From Nitrospirae bacterium GWC2_57_9 (GTDB taxonomy: Bacteria > Nitrospirota > UBA9217): a stretch of DNA of 13,375 nt. Below are positions 6,553 through 13,375 of the stretch, in pieces. The stretch is from positions 3,746 to 17,120 of the forward strand of contig MHEA01000162.1 in the NCBI GenBank assembly GCA_001805085.1, written 5' to 3'. Made by a program: the position numbers and the translations under genes. The notes beneath the pieces were generated by a model. The model saw nothing but the letters and a program-made list of their open reading frames with translations. It ran no database searches and had not been told where the DNA came from. Position 1 is the first letter of the stretch, and every line of letters starts with the position of its first letter.

Positions 6553-7232
6553 GATTTGTCAGAGATCTTTATGTCTGCCTTGGCCATCAACCCCTGGACA
6601 TAGGCATCAAGCGCCTCTCGACGTTTCTGGCCCAGATAGGTCTGCCTGAAGGTCACCTTATTCTTTTCAAAATCCCCCTTTTTCGCCTTGGGGTACCTGG
6701 CCGCGTAGGCCGCAGGCAGTTCGTTATCGGTCACCACGACTGCATCTTCCAAAAGCCGTTCCAGTTTCTGCCTCAGCAGGAATTCACGCTGATTCGCCTC
6801 GAATACCGCCGGTGTCATATTGATGCTCTGGAGGGCCCGCTCATAAACACGCTGGTCGAATTTGCCCTGATTTCCGAAGGACGGTACCTGCATGATGTAC
6901 GCCTGGAGTTCTTCGTCGCCGACTTTGAGACCTCTCTCCCTGGCCTCATCCACCAGTAGCCTGTTCTGGATCAGCTCCTGAAGCGCCTGTTTTCTGAGTA
7001 TCTGTGCAAAATTCTCATTGAATTGGTCCTTCAAGATACGTCGGTAGTTCTCGGCCATGTTCTGATAGACCCGGTTCACTTCGTCTGACACGATCACGTA
7101 GCCGTTGACCTCGGCAACAGTCCTTCCGCTCGTTTCCGACGGGTAAATCCCGAAGAACAGGAACGTGACCGTGATCAGGACGATGATCGCCCACATGATC
7201 CACTTCATATATTTGTGTATTTGTTCGAGCAT
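6540..7232 (-). CDS. Membrane-anchored SurA N-terminal-domain protein (PpiD/SurA-type chaperone without a rotamase domain)
   Basis: 230 residues. A short basic N-terminus is followed by one membrane helix at about 10-29 (KWIMWAIIVLITVTFLFFGI), giving an inside-N, periplasm-C topology. The SurA_N_3-type helical chaperone domain follows: VAEVNGYVIVSDEVNRVYQN (39-58), then the QALQELIQNRLLVDEARERG region (82-101), GDEELQ, and a tail helix to about residue 215. PpiD (about 620 residues) and SurA (about 430) carry one or two parvulin PPIase domains; none is present here. The start at 7232 has a G-rich Shine-Dalgarno (AGGGGGG) just upstream; an in-frame ATG at 7262 would add ten residues not typical of the family. 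Probable role: binding unfolded polypeptides emerging into the periplasm (inference). It lies 235 bp beyond gatB on the same strand. Confidence 0.82.
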   Translation of the reverse strand: MLEQIHKYMKWIMWAIIVLITVTFLFFGIYPSETSGRTVAEVNGYVIVSDEVNRVYQNMAENYRRILKDQFNENFAQILRKQALQELIQNRLLVDEARERGLKVGDEELQAYIMQVPSFGNQGKFDQRVYERALQSINMTPAVFEANQREFLLRQKLERLLEDAVVVTDNELPAAYAARYPKAKKGDFEKNKVTFRQTYLGQKRREALDAYVQGLMAKADIKISDKSFAN

Positions 7233-7260
7233 TGTACCCCCCCTGTTAAAATCAGATCCC

Positions 7261-7355
7261 AAATTTCAAATAGCAAATCCCCAATAATATCCAAATTCCA
7301 AATCCCACGCTGTTCGGTTATTGGTATTTGATTATCGATGATTATTTGTATTTTG
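7261..7355. repeat. Degenerate heptamer tandem repeats between gatB and the SurA_N gene
   Basis: First tract: AAATTTC, AAATAGC and AAATCCC run in register from 7261 to 7281, and AAATTCC plus AAATCCC follow at 7293-7306. Second, looser tract from 7314 to about 7355: TCGGTTA, TTGGTAT, TTGATTA, TCGATGA, TTATTTG. All have 7-bp period. No open frame uses it. The period resembles the heptanucleotide short tandem repeats known from cyanobacterial genomes, but sequence and host differ. Confidence 0.6.
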
Positions 7356-7446
7356 CCTGCCCCCGGCGGTTACGAGCGCTTGCAGCGATTCCAGCCCCAG
7401 TGTTCACGAGTGCGTCTGCGCGAGTACAGAGGGTGCAGGGCGGTGC
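7356..7446. other. GC-rich 91-bp segment inside heptamer-repeat DNA
   Basis: A GC-rich segment splits AT-rich heptamer tracts (7314-7355 and 7447-7467). Its ends are roughly inverted: GCCTGCCCCC at 7355-7364 against GGGTGCAGGGC near 7431-7441. It has no coding signal. It could be a small insertion, or simply ordinary spacer. Confidence 0.35.
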
Positions 7447-7467
7447 TTGTTATTTGTGATTTATTGA
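7447..7467. repeat. Heptamer tract directly after the gatB stop codon
   Basis: TTGTTAT, TTGTGAT and TTATTGA occupy 7447-7467 and end exactly at the gatB TAG (7470-7468, minus strand). Period 7, related in composition to the tract at 7314-7355. Confidence 0.5.
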
Positions 7468-8898
7468 CTACTCGCTTAACTTTTTCTTCAAAAGCTGGTT
7501 TACCATATCGGGATTCGCCTTCCCCTTGCTGGCTTTCATAACCTGCCCGACGAAGAACCCGAAGAGCTTTTCCTTGCCCGCCTTGTAGTCAGAGGCTTGG
7601 GCCGGGTTTGCCTTGATCACTTCGTCAATGATGGATTCGATCGCCCCGGTGTCCGATACCTGGACAAGCCCCTGTTCCTTCACGACCGTTTCGGCGTCCT
7701 TCCCGGATTTGTACATCTCCTCGAATACGGTCTTTGCGATCTTGGTGCTGATCACCCCTTCGCCGATCATCTTGATCATGCCCGCCAGCCGTTCGGGCAT
7801 GATGGGGCAGTCTTCTATCTCTTTCCCTTCGGCGTTCATCAGGCGCATCAGTTCGCCCATCATCCAGTTTGAGACCACCTTCGGCTGGTTCGAACGTTTA
7901 GTCGCTTCCTCGAAGTAGGCTGCAAGGGCCCTGCTCTGCGTCAGCATGTCTGCATCGTATTCAGGCAGGCCGTAGTCCTGCACGAACCTCGTCCGTTTGG
8001 CATCAGGAAGCTCGGGGATCGTTTTGGCGATCTGTTCGACAGTCTCCCTGGACACCACGACGGGAACGAGGTCAGGCTCCGGAAAGTAACGATAGTCATG
8101 CGCCTCTTCTTTGCTGCGCATCGAGAACGTAACGCCTTTCGAGGAATCGAACAGTCTCGTCTCCTGAACGACCCTGCCCCCTTCATCCAGGATCTGTGCC
8201 TGGCGCTTGATCTCGTACTCGATCGCCTTCTGTACGAACTTGAAGGAGTTCACGTTCTTGATCTCTGCGCGGGTGCCGAACTCCGTTGAACCGGTCGGAC
8301 GAATGGAGACATTCGCGTCGCAGCGGAAGTTGCCTTTTTCCATGTCTGCATCGGAAACTTCAATATATCGAAGGATCGAACGCAGCTTTTTCAGGTATTC
8401 CGATGCTTCCTCAGGTGTTCTGATGTCCGGCTCCGAGACGATCTCCATCAGCGGAGTGCCTGCACGGTTCAGGTCCACCAGACTCGCTCCGCCCTCCGCC
8501 TGGTGAAGGTTCTTGCCTGCATCCTCTTCAAGATGTATCCTGGTCAAGCCGACGCGCTTGACCTTCCCGTCGGCTACGATCTCCACATAGCCATGCTCGC
8601 ACACCGGCAGCTCATACTGAGAGATCTGGTAACCTTTCGGCAGATCGGGGTAAAAATAGTTCTTCCGAGCGAATCTGCTCGAGGGGTTTATCGTGCAATG
8701 GGTGGCAAGACCGGTCTTTACGATATATTCCACTGCCTTCCTGTTAAGGACCGGCAGCACGCCGGGCATCCCGATGCAGACCGGACAGGTCCTCGTGTTG
8801 GCATCCTCGCCGAACCGCGTTTCGCATCCGCAGAAGATCTTGGTATTTGTCTGGAGCTGGGCATGAACCTCAAGCCCGATCACTGCTTCGTATTTCAT
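7468..8898 (-). CDS. gatB: Asp-tRNA(Asn)/Glu-tRNA(Gln) amidotransferase subunit B
   Basis: GatB binds the mischarged Asp-tRNA(Asn) or Glu-tRNA(Gln), activates the acyl group with ATP and transamidates it using ammonia channelled from GatA. 476 residues, the normal length. The cradle domain opens with IGLEVHAQL (7-15). Zinc-type cysteines are C23, C25, C38 and C41. NRAGTPLMEIVSEPDIR and EIKNVNSFK are strong family signatures. Residues from about 329 to the end form the helical and YqeY-like tail that contacts tRNA, ending QLLKKKLSE. GAGG lies nine bases before the ATG. It follows gatA with a 47-bp gap and is the last gat gene. Confidence 0.98.
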   Translation of the reverse strand: MKYEAVIGLEVHAQLQTNTKIFCGCETRFGEDANTRTCPVCIGMPGVLPVLNRKAVEYIVKTGLATHCTINPSSRFARKNYFYPDLPKGYQISQYELPVCEHGYVEIVADGKVKRVGLTRIHLEEDAGKNLHQAEGGASLVDLNRAGTPLMEIVSEPDIRTPEEASEYLKKLRSILRYIEVSDADMEKGNFRCDANVSIRPTGSTEFGTRAEIKNVNSFKFVQKAIEYEIKRQAQILDEGGRVVQETRLFDSSKGVTFSMRSKEEAHDYRYFPEPDLVPVVVSRETVEQIAKTIPELPDAKRTRFVQDYGLPEYDADMLTQSRALAAYFEEATKRSNQPKVVSNWMMGELMRLMNAEGKEIEDCPIMPERLAGMIKMIGEGVISTKIAKTVFEEMYKSGKDAETVVKEQGLVQVSDTGAIESIIDEVIKANPAQASDYKAGKEKLFGFFVGQVMKASKGKANPDMVNQLLKKKLSE

Positions 8899-8923
8899 GA
8901 TGATCTACCTCGGCATGATTTTA

Positions 8924-8947
8924 ATTCCGCATTTTGCATTCCGCATT
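8924..8947. repeat. Heptamer tandem repeat between gatA and gatB
   Basis: ATTCCGC (8924-8930), ATTTTGC (8931-8937), ATTCCGC (8938-8944) and a partial ATT run into the gatA stop codon (TAA at 8948-8946). The repeat fills about half of the 47-bp gap and leaves the gatB Shine-Dalgarno free. Confidence 0.7.
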
Positions 8948-10406
8948 AGAGAGTCGGCTTCCTCGTATGCCATTCCGTCGCCTGCTCATAGGCATAGGCT
9001 GCATGGATGATCGACTCTTCGTCGAAATTTCTTCCCAGCACCTGGAGACCGATGGGAAGGTTCTCCGCGGTGAACCCGCAGGGCAGGGATATGCCGGGTA
9101 TGCCGGCCAGGTTCACGCTGATCGTAAAGATATCGGACAAATACATCTGGAGCGGGTCCGCGGATTTCTCGCCGATCTTGAATGCCGCAGTGGGAGCCGT
9201 CGGGGTGGCGATGAGGTCCACCGTCTTGAACGCTTCATCAAAATCACGCTTGATCAAGGTTCTTGCCTGCTGGCCCTTCTTGTAATATGCCTCGTAATAT
9301 CCGGCCGAAAGAGCGTACGTCCCGAGCATGATCCTGCGCTTTACTTCAGGCCCGAAACCTTCATCCCGGGACCGCATATACATGTCCAGCAGGTCTTTGG
9401 GCGATGCCGCCCGGTATCCATACTTCACACCGTCATACCGGGCAAGATTGGAGCTTGCTTCCGATGTGGCCAGGATGTAGTAGGTGGCGACGGCATACTT
9501 CGTATGAGGCAGGGAGACATCGCTCACTTTTGCGCCGAGAGCCTCAAGGGTCCTGACGGCTTCACGGACAGCCTTATCGACCTGGGGGTCCATGCCCTCG
9601 ATGAAATATTCTTTCGGAAGGCCGACCCTCAATCCTTTCATGTCCTTTTTTAGAGCCTTGGTGAAATCAGGAGCAGGAATGTCCGCTGACGTCGAATCCT
9701 TCGGGTCGTGCCCTGCGATCACGTTCATCAGCAGAGCGGTATCGGTAACATCCTTTGTCAGCGGCCCGATCTGGTCGAGCGAGGATGCGAAAGCGACAAG
9801 GCCGAAACGAGAGACCCTGCCGTAGGTCGGTTTGAGCCCCACGACGCCGCAGCAGGCAGCGGGTTGTCTGATGGACCCGCCCGTGTCCGAGCCCAGGGAA
9901 CCAATGCATTCATCGGCCGCAACTGCTGCAGCAGAACCGCCGCTCGAACCTCCCGGTATCCGGTCCAGGTCCCAGGGATTCCGCGTAATGAAGTAACCTG
10001 AATTCTCCGTGGAAGAACCCATGGCAAATTCGTCCATGTTAGGCTTGCCGCACAGGACCGATCCTGCCTGTTTCAGCTTCGCCACAACGGTCGCATTATA
10101 GGGCGGTACGAAGTTGCCCAGGATCTTCGATGCGCAGGTCGTCGCTATTCCTTCGGTGCACATGTTGTCTTTGATCGCGATCGGGATACCGAGCAGCGGC
10201 GACGAAGTATCACCTGCTTTGATCCGTTTGTCCGCTGCCTCTGCCTGCGCACGGGCGATATCGGCAGTAACCGTGATGTAAGACTTTACCTTGCCTTCTA
10301 CCGCATCGATCCGCTTCAGTACCGAATCGGTTATAGCGACCGAGGTCGTCTCGCCTTTTTTCAGCATGTTGTGCAGTTCGTGGATGGTTCGCTGATAAAG
10401 CTCCAT
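8946..10406 (-). CDS. gatA: Asp-tRNA(Asn)/Glu-tRNA(Gln) amidotransferase subunit A
   Basis: Glutaminase subunit of GatCAB, releasing ammonia from glutamine for GatB; amidase-signature family, 486 residues. The Ser-cisSer-Lys triad is complete at K79 (AIKDN), S154 (GGSSGGS) and S178 (SDTGGSIRQP), the same numbering as in characterised GatA enzymes. Other signatures are GKPNMDEFAMGSSTENS (120-136) and GVVGLKPTYGRVSRFG. The start codon shares one base with the panD stop (TAATG at 10408-10404), and AAGGAG lies five bases upstream inside panD, which points to translational coupling. Cytoplasmic, acting with the flanking GatB and with GatC upstream. Confidence 0.98.
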   Translation of the reverse strand: MELYQRTIHELHNMLKKGETTSVAITDSVLKRIDAVEGKVKSYITVTADIARAQAEAADKRIKAGDTSSPLLGIPIAIKDNMCTEGIATTCASKILGNFVPPYNATVVAKLKQAGSVLCGKPNMDEFAMGSSTENSGYFITRNPWDLDRIPGGSSGGSAAAVAADECIGSLGSDTGGSIRQPAACCGVVGLKPTYGRVSRFGLVAFASSLDQIGPLTKDVTDTALLMNVIAGHDPKDSTSADIPAPDFTKALKKDMKGLRVGLPKEYFIEGMDPQVDKAVREAVRTLEALGAKVSDVSLPHTKYAVATYYILATSEASSNLARYDGVKYGYRAASPKDLLDMYMRSRDEGFGPEVKRRIMLGTYALSAGYYEAYYKKGQQARTLIKRDFDEAFKTVDLIATPTAPTAAFKIGEKSADPLQMYLSDIFTISVNLAGIPGISLPCGFTAENLPIGLQVLGRNFDEESIIHAAYAYEQATEWHTRKPTL

Positions 10407-10759
10407 TATTTCTCCTTCACCCGGTTGTTTTCGTCCACCAGAACGATCCTGGGCTTATAGGCCTTGAGTTCTTCTTCGTTGAAGAACTCGTAGCAGAAGA
10501 CGATGATCCTGTCCCCTTTTACGCCTTTCCGCGCGGTAGGACCGTTCAGCACCATCTCGCCTGCTCCGCGTTTTCCCGGGATCACATAGGTCTCGAATCG
10601 CTCGCCGTTGTTCAGGTTCGATACGCTCACCTGCTCGTAGGGCAGCATTCCCGCGGCCTCAATGAGGACGGGGTCGATGGTCAGGCTCCCCTCGTACTCC
10701 AGATTCGAATCCGTAACCGTCGCCCGGTGTATCTTTGATCTCAACATTACCCTGAACAT
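10406..10759 (-). CDS. panD: Aspartate 1-decarboxylase proenzyme
   Basis: Pyruvoyl-dependent decarboxylation of L-aspartate to beta-alanine, which feeds pantothenate and CoA. 117 residues. The self-cleavage site is G24-S25 in YEGSLTID; S25 becomes the pyruvoyl group. K9 (RSKIHRA), R54, T57 and Y58 (ERFETYVIPG) occupy the usual active-site and processing positions. NGPTARKG follows at about 73-80. GAGGG lies seven bases before the ATG. It sits between gatC (87-bp gap) and gatA (1-base overlap). No panB or panC is in the window, so pantothenate genes are split in this genome. Both PanD and GatCAB draw on aspartate metabolism, but a functional link is inference. Confidence 0.97.
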   Translation of the reverse strand: MFRVMLRSKIHRATVTDSNLEYEGSLTIDPVLIEAAGMLPYEQVSVSNLNNGERFETYVIPGKRGAGEMVLNGPTARKGVKGDRIIVFCYEFFNEEELKAYKPRIVLVDENNRVKEK

Positions 10760-10812
10760 GATATCCCTCTATTCTGCCAATTGATCGGAGAGGAGCGCTC
10801 TTTGCTTTTATT

Positions 10813-10847
10813 TCCGCACTCCGAACTGCGCACTTCGAACTTCGATT
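10813..10847. repeat. Heptamer tandem repeat between gatC and panD
   Basis: Five units in register: TCCGCAC, TCCGAAC, TGCGCAC, TTCGAAC and TTCGATT (10813-10847), consensus TNCGNAC. The tract ends at the gatC stop codon (TAA at 10849-10847). It occupies about 40% of the 87-bp gap; the rest holds the panD ribosome site. Confidence 0.7.
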
Positions 10848-11134
10848 TACTCTATGATCTTCGGTACCCGGTAATGGCCTGCGGCCTTGTCGGGCGCATT
10901 TGCCAGGGCCCTCTCCTGGGAAAGGCTTTCCTGCGGAACATCATCCCGCATGACATTGCTCATATCCAGGACATGAGAGGTCGGCGGGACGTCTTTCGTA
11001 TCGAGTTCGTTCAGTTGTTCCACGTAGGTCAGGATGTTCGAAAGCTGGTCCGTAAACACGTCCTTAGCCTGATCCGAGAGCTCAAGCCTGGCCAGTTTAG
11101 CAACGTGTTCGACTTCTTTCTTGGTGATCTTCAT
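10847..11134 (-). CDS. gatC: Asp-tRNA(Asn)/Glu-tRNA(Gln) amidotransferase subunit C
   Basis: Small GatC subunit that wraps around the GatA-GatB interface and stabilises the complex. 95 residues, normal length. It begins MKITKKEVEHVAKLARLELS, the conserved N-terminal helix, followed by QLSNILTYVEQLNELDTKDV. The conserved PPTSHV stretch follows, then MRDDVPQESLSQERALANAP and the C-terminal GHYRVPKIIE. GAGGAG lies eight bases before the ATG at 11134. It lies 86 bp downstream of pcrA on the same strand and heads the gatC-panD-gatA-gatB group. Confidence 0.96.
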   Translation of the reverse strand: MKITKKEVEHVAKLARLELSDQAKDVFTDQLSNILTYVEQLNELDTKDVPPTSHVLDMSNVMRDDVPQESLSQERALANAPDKAAGHYRVPKIIE

Positions 11135-11162
11135 TTCCGATACTCCTCAAAAACCATTTTTC

Positions 11163-11186
11163 TGGATCCGGATCTATCCTGATCCA
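11163..11186 (-). other. Hairpin in the pcrA-gatC gap
   Basis: TGGATC/GATCCA (11163-11168/11181-11186) and GGA/TCC (11170-11172/11177-11179) stack with one mismatch around a TCTA loop. On the gene-bearing strand the stem is followed, after about ten bases, by TTTTT and then the gatC Shine-Dalgarno. The T-run is too far for a standard intrinsic terminator. It may be an mRNA processing or stability element. Confidence 0.4.
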
Positions 11187-11220
11187 CCGCTTCTGTATCC
11201 CAATGAGCCCGTATTACCGG

Positions 11221-13375
11221 TCAGACCAATTCCAGGTTTGCATACTTGACCGCCAATGTCTTCACTCCGTGGCCCGGAAAACTCACATAGATCTTGAGAT
11301 CATCCCCCGAGCCTTCTGACCGCTGGACCGTACCCAGGCCGAACTTTCCGTGCTTTACGACAGCACCCTTGTAATACCGGCTGTCTCCTTCAGGCTTCTT
11401 TGAAGGACCGGGTGCGGCATCGGGTAGTACCGCCGGCTTTGGCGCATTTACCAGGATCGAGTTCCAACGGCCCTTTTCCCTGCCGATCGAGCGTTCAAAC
11501 TCGTATTCCCCGATCTTCTCCATGGCCTCTTCGGGGATCTCCTGAACGAACCGGGAAACCAGGTTCGCCTGGGGATATCCGTAAAGCCTGCGTTCAGCAG
11601 CGTGGGTCAGGACGAGTTTCTCCTTTGCCCGCGTGATCCCGACGTAACAGAGTCTCCGTTCCTCTTCGAGTTCCTCTTCGCTCTCGGCTGACCGCGAATG
11701 CGGGAAGAGCCCTTCTTCCATCCCGGCCATGAACACCAGACCGAACTCCAGGCCCTTTGCGTTATGGAGAGTCATGAGCGTGAGAGAATCTGCTCTGCCG
11801 CGCCTCCCTTCAGCCGCCAGCTGTTCTTCCGTATCCGTTATGAGCGCGACCTGATCCAGGAATGCGGCGAGATTTGCATCCTTGTTCTGCTCCTGAAAGT
11901 CCTCGGTCGCCGTCAACAGTTCGTTCAGGTTCTCCAGCCGGATCCGGGATTCAATGCTCTTTTCCTGTTCCAGAGCAGACCCGTAGCCGGTCTCGTGGAT
12001 GATTCTCCTCACGAGCTCCGTGATCGTCATCGTTCCCGCATCGGAACGCATCCGCTCCATGATCGTCGTGAACTCGCGTAATCTCTTTTTAGCCGCAGGA
12101 GTGATCACGGCATGCTCCGCATTCAGCGCCGCCTGGTACAGGCTTGATCCGGCCGTTCGTGCGGCATCTTCGAGCTTTTCGATCGTGGTATCGCCGATAC
12201 CACGAGCCGGCACATTGATGATCCTGCGCACACTGACCACGTCAGAAGGGTTCTGCAGCACGCGCAAATAGGCAATGATATCCTTGATCTCTTTGCGATC
12301 ATAGAAGCGCAGACCGCCGAAGATCCGATAGGGTATGCCGCGGTTCCGGAGTGCGTCCTCCAGGGCTCGTGACTGCGCGTTCGTTCGGTAGAGCACTGCG
12401 ATCTCGCGCAGGCTCCTGCCCCCGTCAACTTCCTGCTGAATGGTCCGGCAGATGAAACGTGCCTCGTCCTTTTCGTCCTGTGCCTTATAGCACAGGATCT
12501 TGTCGCCGTCGAGTTTCCGGGTCCAGAGCTCCTTCGGTTTTCTTCCCAGATTCCGTGCGACGACCGCGCCGGCGGCTCCCAGGATATTCTGCGTCGACCG
12601 GTAGTTCTGCTCCAGCTTGATGACCTGCGCGTCCGGATAGTCCTTCTCGAAGTTCAGGATGTTCGATATATCGGCCCCCCGGAACCGGTAGATGCTCTGA
12701 TCGTCGTCCCCGACGACGCAAAGGTTCTTCCGGAGGGCGGTCAGCAGCCTGACGAACCGGTACTGGGCATGGTTGGTATCCTGATACTCATCGATCAGGA
12801 TATGGTGAAACAGGTTCTGGAAATACCCCAGAACATCCTGATGCTGCTCAAACAACCGCACGGTGAGCATCAGCAGATCGTCGAAATCCAGGCTCCCCGA
12901 GTCCCTGAGCTTTTGTTCGTAAAGCGAATAAACGCGCGATACCGCCTCATCATACCCGAACCCGGCGCTCTTTTTCGAGAACTGGTCCGCATCGGTCAGA
13001 TTGTTCTTGAGCGCGCTGATCCTTGCACCAATGGCCCTCGGCTGATAACGCTCGGTATCGATACCAAGGTCGGCGGCGCATGCCTTGATCAGGGAGGAAC
13101 GGTCCGTCTCGTCATAGATGACGAATTGGCGCTTATACCCGAGCCGGTCGATGAACTGCCTCAGCATCCTGACGCACGCAGAATGGAACGTGCTGATCCA
13201 GAGGCCGCCATAGCCGATGCCACGGCCGAGCGGCGCATCGATCATCCGCTCGAGACGCTCCCGCATCTCGTTCGCTGCCTTGTTCGTAAAGGTGACCGCC
13301 AGGATCGTACCCGGGTCAACGCCCCGCTCCCGGATGAGGTGAGCGATCCTGCATGTGATAACGCGCGTCTTTCCG
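11221..13375 (-). CDS. pcrA: UvrD/Rep-family ATP-dependent 3'-5' DNA helicase, PcrA type (N-terminus cut by window edge)
   Basis: Superfamily 1A helicase for nucleotide excision repair, clearance of recombinase filaments and transcription-coupled repair. 717 residues are visible; the frame enters at base 13374 with GKTRVIT, the end of Walker A, so only about 30-40 residues with the Q motif are missing. Motif Ia is AVTFTNKAANEM. Later motifs: II (LIDEYQDTN, DNA near 12772-12795), III (VGDDDQSIYRFRGAD), IV (KLEQNYRST), V (MTLHNAKGLEF) and VI (RRLCYVGITRAKEKL). MEEGLFPHSRS follows motif V as in PcrA/UvrD. The last 50 or so residues (YYKGAVVKHGKFGLGTV to the end) form the Tudor-like domain that binds RNA polymerase in PcrA. 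All motifs are intact. The ATG at 13266 is internal, not the start. Confidence 0.97.
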   Translation of the reverse strand, partial: GKTRVITCRIAHLIRERGVDPGTILAVTFTNKAANEMRERLERMIDAPLGRGIGYGGLWISTFHSACVRMLRQFIDRLGYKRQFVIYDETDRSSLIKACAADLGIDTERYQPRAIGARISALKNNLTDADQFSKKSAGFGYDEAVSRVYSLYEQKLRDSGSLDFDDLLMLTVRLFEQHQDVLGYFQNLFHHILIDEYQDTNHAQYRFVRLLTALRKNLCVVGDDDQSIYRFRGADISNILNFEKDYPDAQVIKLEQNYRSTQNILGAAGAVVARNLGRKPKELWTRKLDGDKILCYKAQDEKDEARFICRTIQQEVDGGRSLREIAVLYRTNAQSRALEDALRNRGIPYRIFGGLRFYDRKEIKDIIAYLRVLQNPSDVVSVRRIINVPARGIGDTTIEKLEDAARTAGSSLYQAALNAEHAVITPAAKKRLREFTTIMERMRSDAGTMTITELVRRIIHETGYGSALEQEKSIESRIRLENLNELLTATEDFQEQNKDANLAAFLDQVALITDTEEQLAAEGRRGRADSLTLMTLHNAKGLEFGLVFMAGMEEGLFPHSRSAESEEELEEERRLCYVGITRAKEKLVLTHAAERRLYGYPQANLVSRFVQEIPEEAMEKIGEYEFERSIGREKGRWNSILVNAPKPAVLPDAAPGPSKKPEGDSRYYKGAVVKHGKFGLGTVQRSEGSGDDLKIYVSFPGHGVKTLAVKYANLELV

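Noticed and set aside
8934..9653. 239-codon plus-strand open frame
   Set aside because: Antisense shadow of gatA; no family features.
7261..10847. CRISPR array or iterons
   Set aside because: The repeats are contiguous degenerate heptamers with no spacers, spread over three gaps and differing in sequence, with no cas or rep gene nearby.
13264..13266. ATG at 13266 as start of the helicase
   Set aside because: The frame stays open to the window edge and encodes motif Ia and the end of Walker A upstream of this Met, so it is internal.

Overview
This is an accessory-to-core junction on the chromosome of a bacterium, probably Gram-negative. The evidence for Gram-negative is a membrane-anchored SurA_N/PpiD-type periplasmic chaperone. 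The heterotrimeric GatCAB amidotransferase suggests that Asn-tRNA and/or Gln-tRNA are made by the indirect route. Long intergenic GC-palindromes and degenerate heptamer tracts would fit an uncultured Nitrospirota or Desulfobacterota lineage, but no gene here fixes the phylum and that placement is a weak inference.

Left block (1-4778): an oxidoreductase cassette. A zinc alcohol dehydrogenase (cut by the left edge), a Tat-signal aldo/keto reductase and a short-chain dehydrogenase all lie on the minus strand. An AraC-family regulator with a YqhC-like layout is transcribed divergently from the SDR. Three different NAD(P)H-dependent carbonyl/alcohol enzymes beside one AraC regulator suggest an aldehyde or reactive-carbonyl response module. 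A 720-bp gene-free gap separates the ADH from the AKR. It holds a roughly 310-bp nested inverted-repeat element.

Middle block (4779-7232): an M20-family dipeptidase on the plus strand with its own sigma70-type promoter. It converges on a small SurA_N-domain membrane protein, and the two meet at a strong bidirectional intrinsic terminator.

Right block (7233-13375): a minus-strand run reading pcrA - gatC - panD - gatA - gatB and then the SurA_N gene. panD (aspartate decarboxylase, for pantothenate/CoA) sits inside the gatCAB group and its stop overlaps the gatA start. The gaps after gatC, gatA and gatB each begin, at or next to the stop codon, with a degenerate tandem repeat of 7-bp period. 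The heptamer differs at each site. The gap after gatB also carries a 91-bp GC-rich segment between two such tracts. pcrA runs off the right edge, losing only the first few dozen codons.

No tRNA, rRNA, CRISPR, transposase gene or phage gene was seen. Most coding content is ordinary. The unexplained structure is in the intergenic DNA.
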